From assembly GCA_024233305.1 (NCBI GenBank), contig JACKPV010000043.1:6670-70669 (forward strand): DNA of 64,000 bases, written 5' to 3'. The DNA is from Verrucomicrobiales bacterium (GTDB taxonomy: Bacteria; Verrucomicrobiota; Verrucomicrobiia; Limisphaerales; J093). The translations under genes were made by a program, and so were the position numbers. Below, in pieces: positions 17,437 to 25,997 of the stretch; the first letter of the stretch is position 1, and each line of letters opens with the position of its first letter. Under the pieces are notes generated by a model that ran no database searches, was not told the DNA's origin, and saw only the letters and a list, made by a program, of their open reading frames with translations.

Positions 17437-19065
17437 TCAGCCGGCTTCCGCGACGCGGCGACGGATGCCGCCCCGCAACCAGGCGCGCGCCCCGGCGCCG
17501 AGCAGCGCATTCCAACCCACGCAAACCGCCGCCCAAGAAGCGAAGATCACGGCGGCAACCTCCTCCTCGTTGAACTGGATGGCGATCAGGAACGTCGCCA
17601 CGAACCCGAGCCACGGGACCAGCATCGACGCCGCGAAGACCCGGCCGGCGGCGCGCAGGTGGGTGGTTGCCCGCAGCGCTGCGACCGGGCCGATCCAGCG
17701 GAGCGTGAAAAAGTCCGAGAGAGTCACCACGAATCCGCCCGTGAAGAACGCGCTGAAGATGGCCCATTCGCCGCCGTGCATGTGCAACTGCCGTCCGAAC
17801 ACGATCACCATCGACTGCAACGCCACGTTCATGAGCAGCAGGCTGCGTCGGGGATTCTGGAGGGCCTGGACGAAGGAGCGTTGGTACCCTTCGAGCAGGC
17901 TCGGTTCGCTGAGCGGCGTTACCAGCAGCAACTCCAGCGCGCCGCTGCGGCGGTCTTCGTGCAGGGCCCGGGTGGCGGTGAGAATGGCGTGAATCCGAAC
18001 CACGAGGTGCAGACCGTAGGCGGCGCCCATCGCGGAGACGAAGCCTTCCTCCCAATGCCGCGTGCCGACCGAGACGAAGAGCATCAGGCCAAAGAAGAGC
18101 AGCGTCAGCCAGCGCAACCCTCGCAGCCAGCGCGCCTCCGCCGCGCCCCGCGCGGCGAGCCACAGAGCCGGCGAACCCGCGAGCGCCAGCAACCGTTCAT
18201 CAGAACGAACCCGTTCCTGCCAGGCCGCCGGCGGCGCCCGGCGTCTTGCGGGGCGGCTTCCCGCGCTTTCTGCCCGGCGCCACAACCGCGGCAGCAACGT
18301 CCCGGACAGGAACACCAGCGCCAGACTCAGACCGCCGGCCACCGCGGCCGATCGCCAGTACACAACCGCCCCCGGCGTGGTTCCCAGGAAGGAACGCCAC
18401 ACATGCCGGTAATTGTCCTGGAACGCCTGCACCACCGGCGTCATGGGCGAGCACTCGGCAAATCCTTGCAGCGTGAAGCCGCGTCGTCCGAAGACGGCCA
18501 CCAGGAACGCCGGCAACCAGGGCAGCAGCGCAAGCAGCAACATGGTCACCACCGTCGCCAGCACGGCCGTTCGCGCTTCGGTGCACACCGTCGACCAGAA
18601 CATCCCGAAGGCAATCGACAGCGCCATCGTCAGCAACAGCGCCAGCAACAGCCGCCCGACCTCGGTCCAGAGCACGCCGCCCAGCATCACCGGCAGGTAG
18701 AACATCGGAAACACCGCCAGCCATCCCACCCCCACTTGCAGCGAGTGGCAGGCCATCTTTCCCAGGACGATGTCCCGTCCGTTCAGCGGGGTGAGGAACA
18801 GCAGCCCGAGCGTTCCCTCCCGCTTCTCGGCGCTGAGGGTGTCGGCGGTGAGATAGGCGCCGGTGAACAGGCTGAGGGCGAAGCCCCCGACGGCCAGGCA
18901 GACGAGCACCACCTGCCCGCGTTCGTCGAGCCGGACATCAGGAAAAACCAAGCCGGCGCCGAGCGCCAGAACCGCCGCGCACGCGAACGCCACCCGCAAG
19001 TGCCAGGTCGCCCCCCGCCGGGAGGCCGCTTGCAGCTCGCGCTGAATGACGGGCAGGACGTTCAC
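17437..19065 (-). CDS. ABC-2 type permease, double-length
   Basis: 542 aa with about twelve hydrophobic segments. Two half-units each look like an ABC-2 permease of the exporter or gliding type: the first has LTADTLSAEKREGTLGLLFLTPL, the second ALHEDRRSGALELLLVTPL. Such proteins form the membrane channel of an ABC exporter, but no ATP-binding gene is in this operon or elsewhere in the window. The start is GTG 19065 (VNVLPVIQREL), because the open frame upstream has no permease character and overlaps the SecA-like gene. It lies 95 bp after the SecA-like gene on the same strand and may be the last gene of that operon or separately expressed. Confidence 0.75.
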   Translation of the reverse strand: MNVLPVIQRELQAASRRGATWHLRVAFACAAVLALGAGLVFPDVRLDERGQVVLVCLAVGGFALSLFTGAYLTADTLSAEKREGTLGLLFLTPLNGRDIVLGKMACHSLQVGVGWLAVFPMFYLPVMLGGVLWTEVGRLLLALLLTMALSIAFGMFWSTVCTEARTAVLATVVTMLLLALLPWLPAFLVAVFGRRGFTLQGFAECSPMTPVVQAFQDNYRHVWRSFLGTTPGAVVYWRSAAVAGGLSLALVFLSGTLLPRLWRRAESAGSRPARRRAPPAAWQERVRSDERLLALAGSPALWLAARGAAEARWLRGLRWLTLLFFGLMLFVSVGTRHWEEGFVSAMGAAYGLHLVVRIHAILTATRALHEDRRSGALELLLVTPLSEPSLLEGYQRSFVQALQNPRRSLLLMNVALQSMVIVFGRQLHMHGGEWAIFSAFFTGGFVVTLSDFFTLRWIGPVAALRATTHLRAAGRVFAASMLVPWLGFVATFLIAIQFNEEEVAAVIFASWAAVCVGWNALLGAGARAWLRGGIRRRVAEAG

Positions 19066-19160
19066 TGGATCCGGTGGCCGAGCATCCGGAAAACCGGGGT
19101 TGCGGGCAAGCCGACAGGGCGCCCGGCCCCGGACCCGAAGGCGCCCGCGCCCCGCCCGGA

Positions 19161-21146
19161 TCAGGCCGGGGCGGTCCCGGCGAACGAGAGCGACTCGTCC
19201 AGCCAGTCGTCCATGCGGAGGACCTTCCCGCGCATTTTGAAGGCCGCCCGCTGCGCGCTCCGCTGGGCCAGTCGGAAGGCGATGCCGCCGAGCCGGCGCC
19301 CGGCGGCGGTGTCGCGGCGAAGGACGGTTTCCACCCACCGCCGGCCCTGTCGGTGAAGGTAGCGCTGCAGCAGTTCGTCCTCCGCGCTGACGAAGGCCTG
19401 CGCGCTGCCGGGATCTCCCTGCCGGGCGGCGCGACCGAAGAGCTGGCGGTCCACCCGGCCGGACTCGTGGCGTTCGGTGGCGATGACATGCAGCCCGCCC
19501 AGGGCCGCCACGCCGCGGCCGAGTTTGATGTCGGTGCCGCGTCCCGCCATGTTCGTGGCAATGGTAATGCGTCCGGGTTCGCCGGCCATGGCGACGACGG
19601 TGGCTTCCTCGGCGTGGCGCACGGCGTTGAGGACGCTGCACGTCAGGCCGCGCTCGGCGAGCCGGCCCGCCAGCATTTCGCTCGCGGCGACACTGCGGGT
19701 ACCGATCAGCAGGGGACGCCCGGTGGCATGGAGTTCGGCAACGTGGTCGGTAATCGCGGTCCACTTGGCTTCGGCGGTGGCAAAGAGCCGGTCCGGGTGC
19801 TGGACGCGAAGGCACGGTTTGTTGGGCGGGATGGCGAGGACCGGCAGGCGGTAGATGTGCCAGAGTTCGGAAGCCGCTTCCCGCGCGGTGCCGGTCATCC
19901 CGGCCAGGCGCCGGTAGAGCCGGAAGAAACGCTGGAAACTGAGCCGGGCGAGGGTGTCGGTGGGATCGGTGACGGGCAGACGTTCCTTGGCCTCGATGGC
20001 CTGGTGCAAACCGGCCCGCCACGTGCGCTGTGGCATCTGCCGGCCGGTGAACTCATCCACGATGACCACCCGGTCGTCATGCAGGATGTACTGGCTTCCG
20101 TTGCGATAGAACTCACGCGCCACCAGCGCCTGGCGCACCAGCTCGAACCGCCGCAACGGCCCCTGCCACAAACCGGGCAGCCGCTGGCAGCGCGCCTCAA
20201 GCCGGTTGCGCCCCGTTTCCGTCAGCTCGATCTCGCGGTAACGGTGGTTGATCTCGTAATCCACGCCCGGCTGGAACGGTTCGACGATCTCCTGCGCCGT
20301 CAGGACCGCGTCGCGCAGCGTCTCGTTGCCGCGCATCGTCGAGATGATCAGCGGCGTCACCGCTTCATCGATCAGAATGCTGTCCGCCTCGTCGACAATC
20401 GCCCCGTGCAGCCCGCGCATCACCACCCCTTCCTCCACCCCGGCGGACGGTCGCAGCATCCGCCGGATCAACCGCCGGGTGGGATCGCGCAACGAACCCG
20501 TGTGCAGGGCGTCGCGCAGGAAGTCCGCCACGACCTCCTTGCTGGTGGTGTAGGTGATGTCGCAGGCGTAGTTGCGACGCCGTTCCTCCGGGGGCATCTG
20601 CGCCGTGACCTGTCCGACCCGGACACCGCAGAAGTGATAGAGCGGCGCGAACCACTTCGCATCGCGGGCGACCAGGTAATCGTTGACGGTGATGATGTGA
20701 CAGGGATGCCGCGTCCAGCCCCAGAGGACCGCGGTCAGACTGGCGGTCAGCGTCTTGCCTTCGCCGGTGGCCATCTCGGCGAGGCAACCGTCGTAGAGCG
20801 CGAGGGCTCCCGTGAGCTGGACGGGAAAAGGGCGCATGCCGGTCTGACGATGGGCGGCCTCCCGGACGGCTGCGAGCGCGGGGCAGAGCCAGCGCTCGCC
20901 ATCCCGGCCAGCCCGTCGGAAGCGCTCGCGAAACTCGATCAACCGTTCGTGCAACCGGGGATCGGTCAGGTGCGCGAATTCCGCCGCGAATCCCTCCACC
21001 GCCTCGGCGCGCGCCTGCAACTGCCGCAATACCGTCCGCCGCCGACGCCACGCCCCCATCGCGCGATGCACCAGGGCGTCCGCTCCGGTGAGCACCCGCT
21101 CGGGCTCCCGCAGAGTGGTACGCCGGTGGTCGACGGTGGGAGTCAT
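19161..21146 (-). CDS. Short SecA-like preprotein translocase ATPase
   Basis: 661 aa, clearly shorter than housekeeping SecA (usually 800-1000). The DEAD motor is complete: Walker A MATGEGKTLT (~residue 125), Walker B DEADSILIDEA followed by VTPLIIS, VDEFTGRQMP, AGMTGTA, NMAGRGTDIKLGRG and the arginine-finger region ESGRVDRQLFGRAARQGDPGSA. It lacks the C-terminal Cys/His zinc element that binds SecB. It starts at ATG 21146, 2 bp after the M50-HlyD gene. The operon places it with TolC, two HlyD-type proteins and a membrane protease, so it is likely an accessory SecA for a dedicated set of substrates. That role is inference. Confidence 0.85.
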   Translation of the reverse strand: MTPTVDHRRTTLREPERVLTGADALVHRAMGAWRRRRTVLRQLQARAEAVEGFAAEFAHLTDPRLHERLIEFRERFRRAGRDGERWLCPALAAVREAAHRQTGMRPFPVQLTGALALYDGCLAEMATGEGKTLTASLTAVLWGWTRHPCHIITVNDYLVARDAKWFAPLYHFCGVRVGQVTAQMPPEERRRNYACDITYTTSKEVVADFLRDALHTGSLRDPTRRLIRRMLRPSAGVEEGVVMRGLHGAIVDEADSILIDEAVTPLIISTMRGNETLRDAVLTAQEIVEPFQPGVDYEINHRYREIELTETGRNRLEARCQRLPGLWQGPLRRFELVRQALVAREFYRNGSQYILHDDRVVIVDEFTGRQMPQRTWRAGLHQAIEAKERLPVTDPTDTLARLSFQRFFRLYRRLAGMTGTAREAASELWHIYRLPVLAIPPNKPCLRVQHPDRLFATAEAKWTAITDHVAELHATGRPLLIGTRSVAASEMLAGRLAERGLTCSVLNAVRHAEEATVVAMAGEPGRITIATNMAGRGTDIKLGRGVAALGGLHVIATERHESGRVDRQLFGRAARQGDPGSAQAFVSAEDELLQRYLHRQGRRWVETVLRRDTAAGRRLGGIAFRLAQRSAQRAAFKMRGKVLRMDDWLDESLSFAGTAPA

Positions 21147-21148
21147 CT

Positions 21149-23305
21149 TCAAATCTGGTAGCGGCGCTGGAGCAGCTGCCACAGGGCGCGTCCCCAGCGC
21201 GGCAGCAACGGTTCCGCGGGCAGATCGAACCGGAGGATGCCGGAACGCCCGTGCAGCAGGGTGGCGCCGGCGGGTTGCTCGATCCGGCCCCGCACCTCGA
21301 AGAACGGTTCGGCAGCGCGTTGTCCCCGGGGATCGTCCACCGCCGTGCGCACCGGGCCGCCCGCCAGCCAGCCGAGCGCGGGCGAAGGCAAATTGCGTTG
21401 CTCGGCGGGGACGACCGCCACCTCCCGGACCCGCAACCGGTGGCCGCTTTCGCCCCGGAAACGGAGTTCCGCCCCTTGCAGGGCGCTGGCGAACAACCGG
21501 TCGCCGTCCTCCTGCGACACCACCGCCTGGAACTCGAAGTCCGCGGAATCCACAAGGATCCCCAATTCGGCGCCGCGCACGATCCAGCGCCCGACGAGTT
21601 CGTTCGCCCGGGGCGCCACCCAGATCCCATCCTGGCCGGCGCGAACGGTGAGCGCCTCCCGGTCGGCCTCGAGCTGCACGATCTTCTCCGCCTTCGACTC
21701 GCGCAGGGCCTGGAGGGGTTTGAGATTCGGGATGGCTGCCTGCAGGGCGTTGCGCAGGCGGACATCGACCTCGGTCAGTTCGGCGCGGGCGGCGGCCAGC
21801 TGGAGTTCGAGCTCGCGGTTCTCGAGCGTCAGCAGCGGCTGCCCGGCGTGCACCAAACCGCCCGGTTCGGCGGCCAGGCGCCCGACTCGGCCGGCGGTTT
21901 GATTGTGGAGTTCGGTCCATTGCCGCCCGCGGACGATACCGGGCGCCCGGAAATGACAGGGCAAGGGGACGAACTGGAGGAACAACAGCAAGCCGGCGGC
22001 CAGCCCCGCGGTCACGGCCACGGCGCGCGGGCGCTGGCGTTCGAGCTGCGGGCTCGAGGCCAGGTAAATGACCAGCCGTACCATCGGCACCGCGACCCAC
22101 GCCACGGCGCAGACCGCCGCCATCAGGATGCCGATGAGCAGGAAGCGGTCGGCCACGAGCAGGAGGATGCCGCCGAAGACGAACACCCGGTAGACGCTGC
22201 TGGTGACGCCAAACACGCCCAGCCAGAAAGCCTCGCGGCGGGCGCCGGCGGGCGGTTCGGTCTGTTTCAGGCCGTAGAGAAAACGTTCCGCCCAGTAGCG
22301 CAGCTGGCGCAGGGCCTTCTGGCTGAGGTTGGGAATGCCCACCAAGTCCGAGAGGATGTAGTAGCCGTCGAAGCGGAGCAGTGGGTTGAGGTTGAACACC
22401 ACGGTGGACACCGAGGCCACGATCATCATGTTGAAGGCCACGCTGTGCAGCGCGCCCTGCCCGGTGTTGACCCAGACGAACGTGGCCAGACCGGCCACGA
22501 ACACCTCGACGAGCACTCCGGCCAGCCCCACCAGCACGCGTTTCCAGCGTTCGCGGAAACTCCAGGCGGACGTTGCGTCGACGTACGGGATGGGCGTGAA
22601 GATCATGAACAGGATGCCCATCGTATGCACTTCGCCGCCGAACTTGCGGCAGAAAAACGCATGCCCGAATTCATGCAGGGTCTTCGAGATGACAAGGCCC
22701 GCGTAGAGGAGAAGCAGATTGTTCGGATCGAGCACGCCCTCGGCCTGATTGCGCAGGGCGGTGAAATTGTCGGCCACCACCTTCAGCGCTCCGCCCACGA
22801 CCGCCAGCCACAAGACGGCGCCGGCCCCGCCGAGGAACCATTTCATCACCGGCAGTGTCCGCACCAGGAAGCGGTCGGGATCGAGCAGCGGGATGCGGGC
22901 GAACATGATGTTCAACAACCGCGCCCGGACCTCCCGTTGCCGCGTCTTTTCGTAGCGCTTGAACAACTGCGCGGCGTCGGTTGCCGCCTCGTATTGGAGC
23001 AGGTTCGCGTGATAGAGTTGCGACAACAGCTGGATCACCGCCTCCTGGCCGGGGGCGTCATCAGGGAAGCGCTCGAGACACTCCTTCCACACCTCCTCGA
23101 CGGTGCGCCGCGGAGAAAGCCGGGCCACGAACTCGTAGGCCGCGGGGCGGAGCCGGAAAAACTGGTTGCTGAAGGGATTGCGCAACACGATCCAGCGTTC
23201 GCCGCGGTAGCTCTGACGCTGCACCTGGACCGAAGGCCGCAGCCCGAGCCGTTCGCGGGCGACGCGGTACCAGGATTCGCTGAACGTGGCCGGGGCTTCG
23301 CTCAT
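21149..23305 (-). CDS. PqqD-like/M50 site-2 protease/HlyD fusion (putative peptide zinc metalloprotease)
   Basis: 718 aa. Residues ~10-110 resemble a PqqD/RRE peptide-binding fold (WIVLRNPFSNQFFRLRPAAYEFV, RTVEEVW). Next comes a polytopic M50 site-2 protease core with the zinc motif HEFGH (~residue 211) and the second motif NPLLRFDGYY (~304). The C-terminal third has a membrane segment, then an HlyD/biotinyl-lipoyl adaptor with a short coiled coil (ELELQLAAARAELTEVDV). The combination suggests that it recognises, cleaves and hands on peptides across the inner membrane. Gaps to the neighbours are 1 and 2 bp, so it is co-translated with the GAF-HlyD and SecA-like genes. Confidence 0.85.
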   Translation of the reverse strand: MSEAPATFSESWYRVARERLGLRPSVQVQRQSYRGERWIVLRNPFSNQFFRLRPAAYEFVARLSPRRTVEEVWKECLERFPDDAPGQEAVIQLLSQLYHANLLQYEAATDAAQLFKRYEKTRQREVRARLLNIMFARIPLLDPDRFLVRTLPVMKWFLGGAGAVLWLAVVGGALKVVADNFTALRNQAEGVLDPNNLLLLYAGLVISKTLHEFGHAFFCRKFGGEVHTMGILFMIFTPIPYVDATSAWSFRERWKRVLVGLAGVLVEVFVAGLATFVWVNTGQGALHSVAFNMMIVASVSTVVFNLNPLLRFDGYYILSDLVGIPNLSQKALRQLRYWAERFLYGLKQTEPPAGARREAFWLGVFGVTSSVYRVFVFGGILLLVADRFLLIGILMAAVCAVAWVAVPMVRLVIYLASSPQLERQRPRAVAVTAGLAAGLLLFLQFVPLPCHFRAPGIVRGRQWTELHNQTAGRVGRLAAEPGGLVHAGQPLLTLENRELELQLAAARAELTEVDVRLRNALQAAIPNLKPLQALRESKAEKIVQLEADREALTVRAGQDGIWVAPRANELVGRWIVRGAELGILVDSADFEFQAVVSQEDGDRLFASALQGAELRFRGESGHRLRVREVAVVPAEQRNLPSPALGWLAGGPVRTAVDDPRGQRAAEPFFEVRGRIEQPAGATLLHGRSGILRFDLPAEPLLPRWGRALWQLLQRRYQI

Positions 23306-23306
23306 G

Positions 23307-25178
23307 CTACCACCAGAGGAAGAGCCGCAGGAAATCGGTCGTGCGATGCGTCAGGATCCAGAGCAGCGTGCGGCGTTCGACATGCAGCTTGCACACGCCG
23401 CTCATTCCCGGCCGCCACCACGGCGCCGGCGCGTTCTCGAGCGCGCAACGCACGAGGAACACATTTTCCTTCTCCTTGGGCACCGCCGCCGGTTCGAGCT
23501 GCTCGACCTGCACCGGGAACTTGATCCGGGGCTGCGCCAGAAAGGCGATCTCGCCCGCGGACGCCCCGACGATTTCATGCACGTCCCGTTCGTTGATCTC
23601 GGCCTCGACGTAGAGCCGGTCGAGCCGGGCCACGCGGAACAACGCTTCGCCCTGGCGCACCGGCGCCCCGATGCGCTCGCGCAGGTTGCCCTCGGCCACC
23701 ACGCCGTTGAAGGGCGAACGGATGCGGGCCTGTTCGAGCCGGTAACGCACCAGATCCAGCCGCGCCTGCGCCTCCTCCGCCAGGGCCTGCGCAATGCGCA
23801 TTTCGGCCAGCGCACGGTTGGCCCGGGCCTTCTCGACCTCCCGGAGGTAACGCGTTTGATCCGCCAGCGCGGAAGCCTCCTCGAGCACGAGCTGGTCGGT
23901 GTTCAACTCGAGCAACAGCCCGCCCTCGGACAGCACATCACCGGGACGCGCCGCCACCGTCCGGATGTAGCCGTCGAAGGGCGCGGTCAGGTAGGAGACC
24001 TCGTCGCTGCGCAGGATGAAGTTGCCCTCGACCCGGTAGGGATAAATCGGAAGCAGCAGGGCGACCAGGGCGACGGCGCCGAGCAGGGCCCCCACCTTGG
24101 CCCAGGTGTGTTCCGGTCCCACGAGCTTCGCCGCCCGCTCTTTCAACGCCTGCGCCCACCGCGACCCAAACCAGCGATCCGTCCGCTCCAGGTCCGCCAA
24201 CCGCCGCACCACGGTGTCGCAGGCGAGCCGGAGCTGCTCGATTTCGCCCCGGACAAACGGGCGCGTGGCGCGTTCGCAAGTCAGGACGGCCACCGCCCTC
24301 TGCTCGACCCGCAGCGGCAACGAGACCAGATGGGGCGACGGCTCCTTGCCGGCAAAGGCCTGGTGATCGCGGGCTACCACGCCGGCTCCCTCGGGCGCGG
24401 GCCAGATCACTTCCTCGTCCTGGTCGAACGCCTCCTCCATGACCACCTCGATGGCCCGCACGGCCTCCATCTGCTTGTCGAACCGCTCGGTACGGCTGAT
24501 CGCCTTGAGTCGGACGTAGTCGCCGGCGAACCACCCCAGGCTCACGCGTTCACAACCGAACCGCTCGGCAATGCCGTTGCAGAACGCGAGGGCAGCGGCC
24601 CGAAAGCGCCTTTCCGCGTTGACCGGCGCCAGTACGTCGAGCACGGAGGCGAACTTCTCGACGTCCCGTTGGGCGCGCTGGGTCGATTGGTGGATCTGGT
24701 AGGCCGCGGGGAGGTCGGCGGCGAGTTGGAGACGCATGGCCGCCTGCAACGCCTCGGGCTCGCTGAGGCTGCGCCACAGCAGGGCCGCCGCGCAGTGCTC
24801 GCCTTCGCCCGCCAATTGGAGTCGCACGCCGAGCGCGCGCGCGCCGTTGCCGTCGGCAAGACCGTCCTCGAGCGGTGTCAGCCAGGCCGGCTGCCGGGCG
24901 CATTCGTCGACCAGCCTCGGAAGGCTGCGGTTGAAGGCCATCACCGCGCCATCGGCCCGCCCGTTGTCGGACCATTCCGCGAGCTTCAGCAACCGCGAAG
25001 CGTCCTGCGGATCGCGGCGGATGAGCAGGCAGCGGCTGGCGCCCCCGAGCCGGGCGAGCACCCCGACCAGCGCCGGCCAGAACTCGGCGGGCGGCCCCTC
25101 AAACCGGCGCAGCGCCTGCAATTGTTTGAGCGTTTCCTCGAACGCCGCCTGCTCGTCAAAGGAACGAAAAGCAACCAT
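23307..25178 (-). CDS. HlyD-family membrane fusion protein with N-terminal GAF-like sensor region
   Basis: 623 aa. The first ~350 residues are predicted cytoplasmic and contain one or two GAF-like domains (for example FCNGIAERFGCERVSLGWFAGDYVRLKAIS and LPLRVEQRAVAVLTCE). One membrane helix follows (~362-382, GALLGAVALVALLLPIYPY). The periplasmic part is an HlyD adaptor with a lipoyl half-motif (APFDGYIRTVAARPGDVLSEGG), a coiled coil rich in Ala/Arg/Glu and the second half-motif IRSPFNGVVAEGN. It probably links the inner-membrane protease to TolC, with gating by a cytoplasmic ligand or signal. It is spaced 1 bp from the M50 gene and 6 bp from the other HlyD gene. Confidence 0.83.
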   Translation of the reverse strand: MVAFRSFDEQAAFEETLKQLQALRRFEGPPAEFWPALVGVLARLGGASRCLLIRRDPQDASRLLKLAEWSDNGRADGAVMAFNRSLPRLVDECARQPAWLTPLEDGLADGNGARALGVRLQLAGEGEHCAAALLWRSLSEPEALQAAMRLQLAADLPAAYQIHQSTQRAQRDVEKFASVLDVLAPVNAERRFRAAALAFCNGIAERFGCERVSLGWFAGDYVRLKAISRTERFDKQMEAVRAIEVVMEEAFDQDEEVIWPAPEGAGVVARDHQAFAGKEPSPHLVSLPLRVEQRAVAVLTCERATRPFVRGEIEQLRLACDTVVRRLADLERTDRWFGSRWAQALKERAAKLVGPEHTWAKVGALLGAVALVALLLPIYPYRVEGNFILRSDEVSYLTAPFDGYIRTVAARPGDVLSEGGLLLELNTDQLVLEEASALADQTRYLREVEKARANRALAEMRIAQALAEEAQARLDLVRYRLEQARIRSPFNGVVAEGNLRERIGAPVRQGEALFRVARLDRLYVEAEINERDVHEIVGASAGEIAFLAQPRIKFPVQVEQLEPAAVPKEKENVFLVRCALENAPAPWWRPGMSGVCKLHVERRTLLWILTHRTTDFLRLFLWW

Positions 25179-25184
25179 GGGGGA

Positions 25185-25955
25185 TCAGGGAAGCCGCAGG
25201 CGACCCAGGACGCCGGGCCGGACGCGGAGGTCGGGATTCTCGAAAAGCACCTTCACCCGGAGCAGGCCGCTGGCGGGATCGACCACGGGCGACACGTAGT
25301 CCAGCCGGCCTTCGAAGGCGAGGTGTCCGCTGCCCCCCGCGACTTCGAGTTCCACGGATTGCCCCACCTTGAGGGAGCGGGCGAGCGATTCGTCGAGATT
25401 GGCCACCAGATGGCATCGTCGCGTGTCCACCACCCGGACCACCTCGTCGCGTTCCTCAAACGCCTCGCCCACCTCCTTGAAGAACTCGACGACCTGGCCG
25501 TCGATGGGCGAGGTCATGATGCGGCGTCGCAGGGCCTCCTTCGCGAGGTCGACCTCCGCCTGGGCGATCAGGTATTCCGCCTGCCGCTGGTCGACCTCCG
25601 CCTGGCTGACCGAGATGGTCTGCTTTTCGGCCAGCGCCTTGACCCGGTCGAGTTCGAGCCTGGCCAGATCGGCCACGTGTTGCCGCCGGTTCACTTCCAG
25701 TTGCTCGAGGCCCTTGTCGAGTTCGACCAGCACCTCGCCCGCCCGGACGGCATCCCCTTCCTCGAAGTGGCGTTCGGTGATCACCCCGAACACGGGAAAG
25801 GCCATCGTGATGTCGCGGTGGGGCTCGGTGACGCCATCGATCCACACCGGACCCGCCGGCTGCGACCAGGCCGCCGCCGGAACACTCAACATACCTCCCA
25901 GGAGCACTGCCCGGAGCCAGTCCGGACGGGGCCGCTTCGAACTCAGCTGGAACAT
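25185..25955 (-). CDS. HlyD-family periplasmic adaptor protein
   Basis: 256 aa with an N-terminal signal sequence (WLRAVLLGGMLSVPAAAWSQ). It has the split lipoyl domain (AFPVFGVITERHFEEGDAV ... MTSPIDGQVVEFFKEVGE) on either side of a coiled coil (LEVNRRQHVADLARLELDRV), then a beta-barrel domain. It is a small membrane fusion protein that should bridge the inner-membrane partner to the TolC protein encoded just upstream. The gap to the GAF-HlyD gene is 6 bp. The presence of three HlyD-type modules in a single operon is unusual. Confidence 0.85.
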   Translation of the reverse strand: MFQLSSKRPRPDWLRAVLLGGMLSVPAAAWSQPAGPVWIDGVTEPHRDITMAFPVFGVITERHFEEGDAVRAGEVLVELDKGLEQLEVNRRQHVADLARLELDRVKALAEKQTISVSQAEVDQRQAEYLIAQAEVDLAKEALRRRIMTSPIDGQVVEFFKEVGEAFEERDEVVRVVDTRRCHLVANLDESLARSLKVGQSVELEVAGGSGHLAFEGRLDYVSPVVDPASGLLRVKVLFENPDLRVRPGVLGRLRLP

Positions 25956-25997
25956 AGGCTTTGCATGATCGGACCGAAGGAAACCGAGGGAGCCGGG

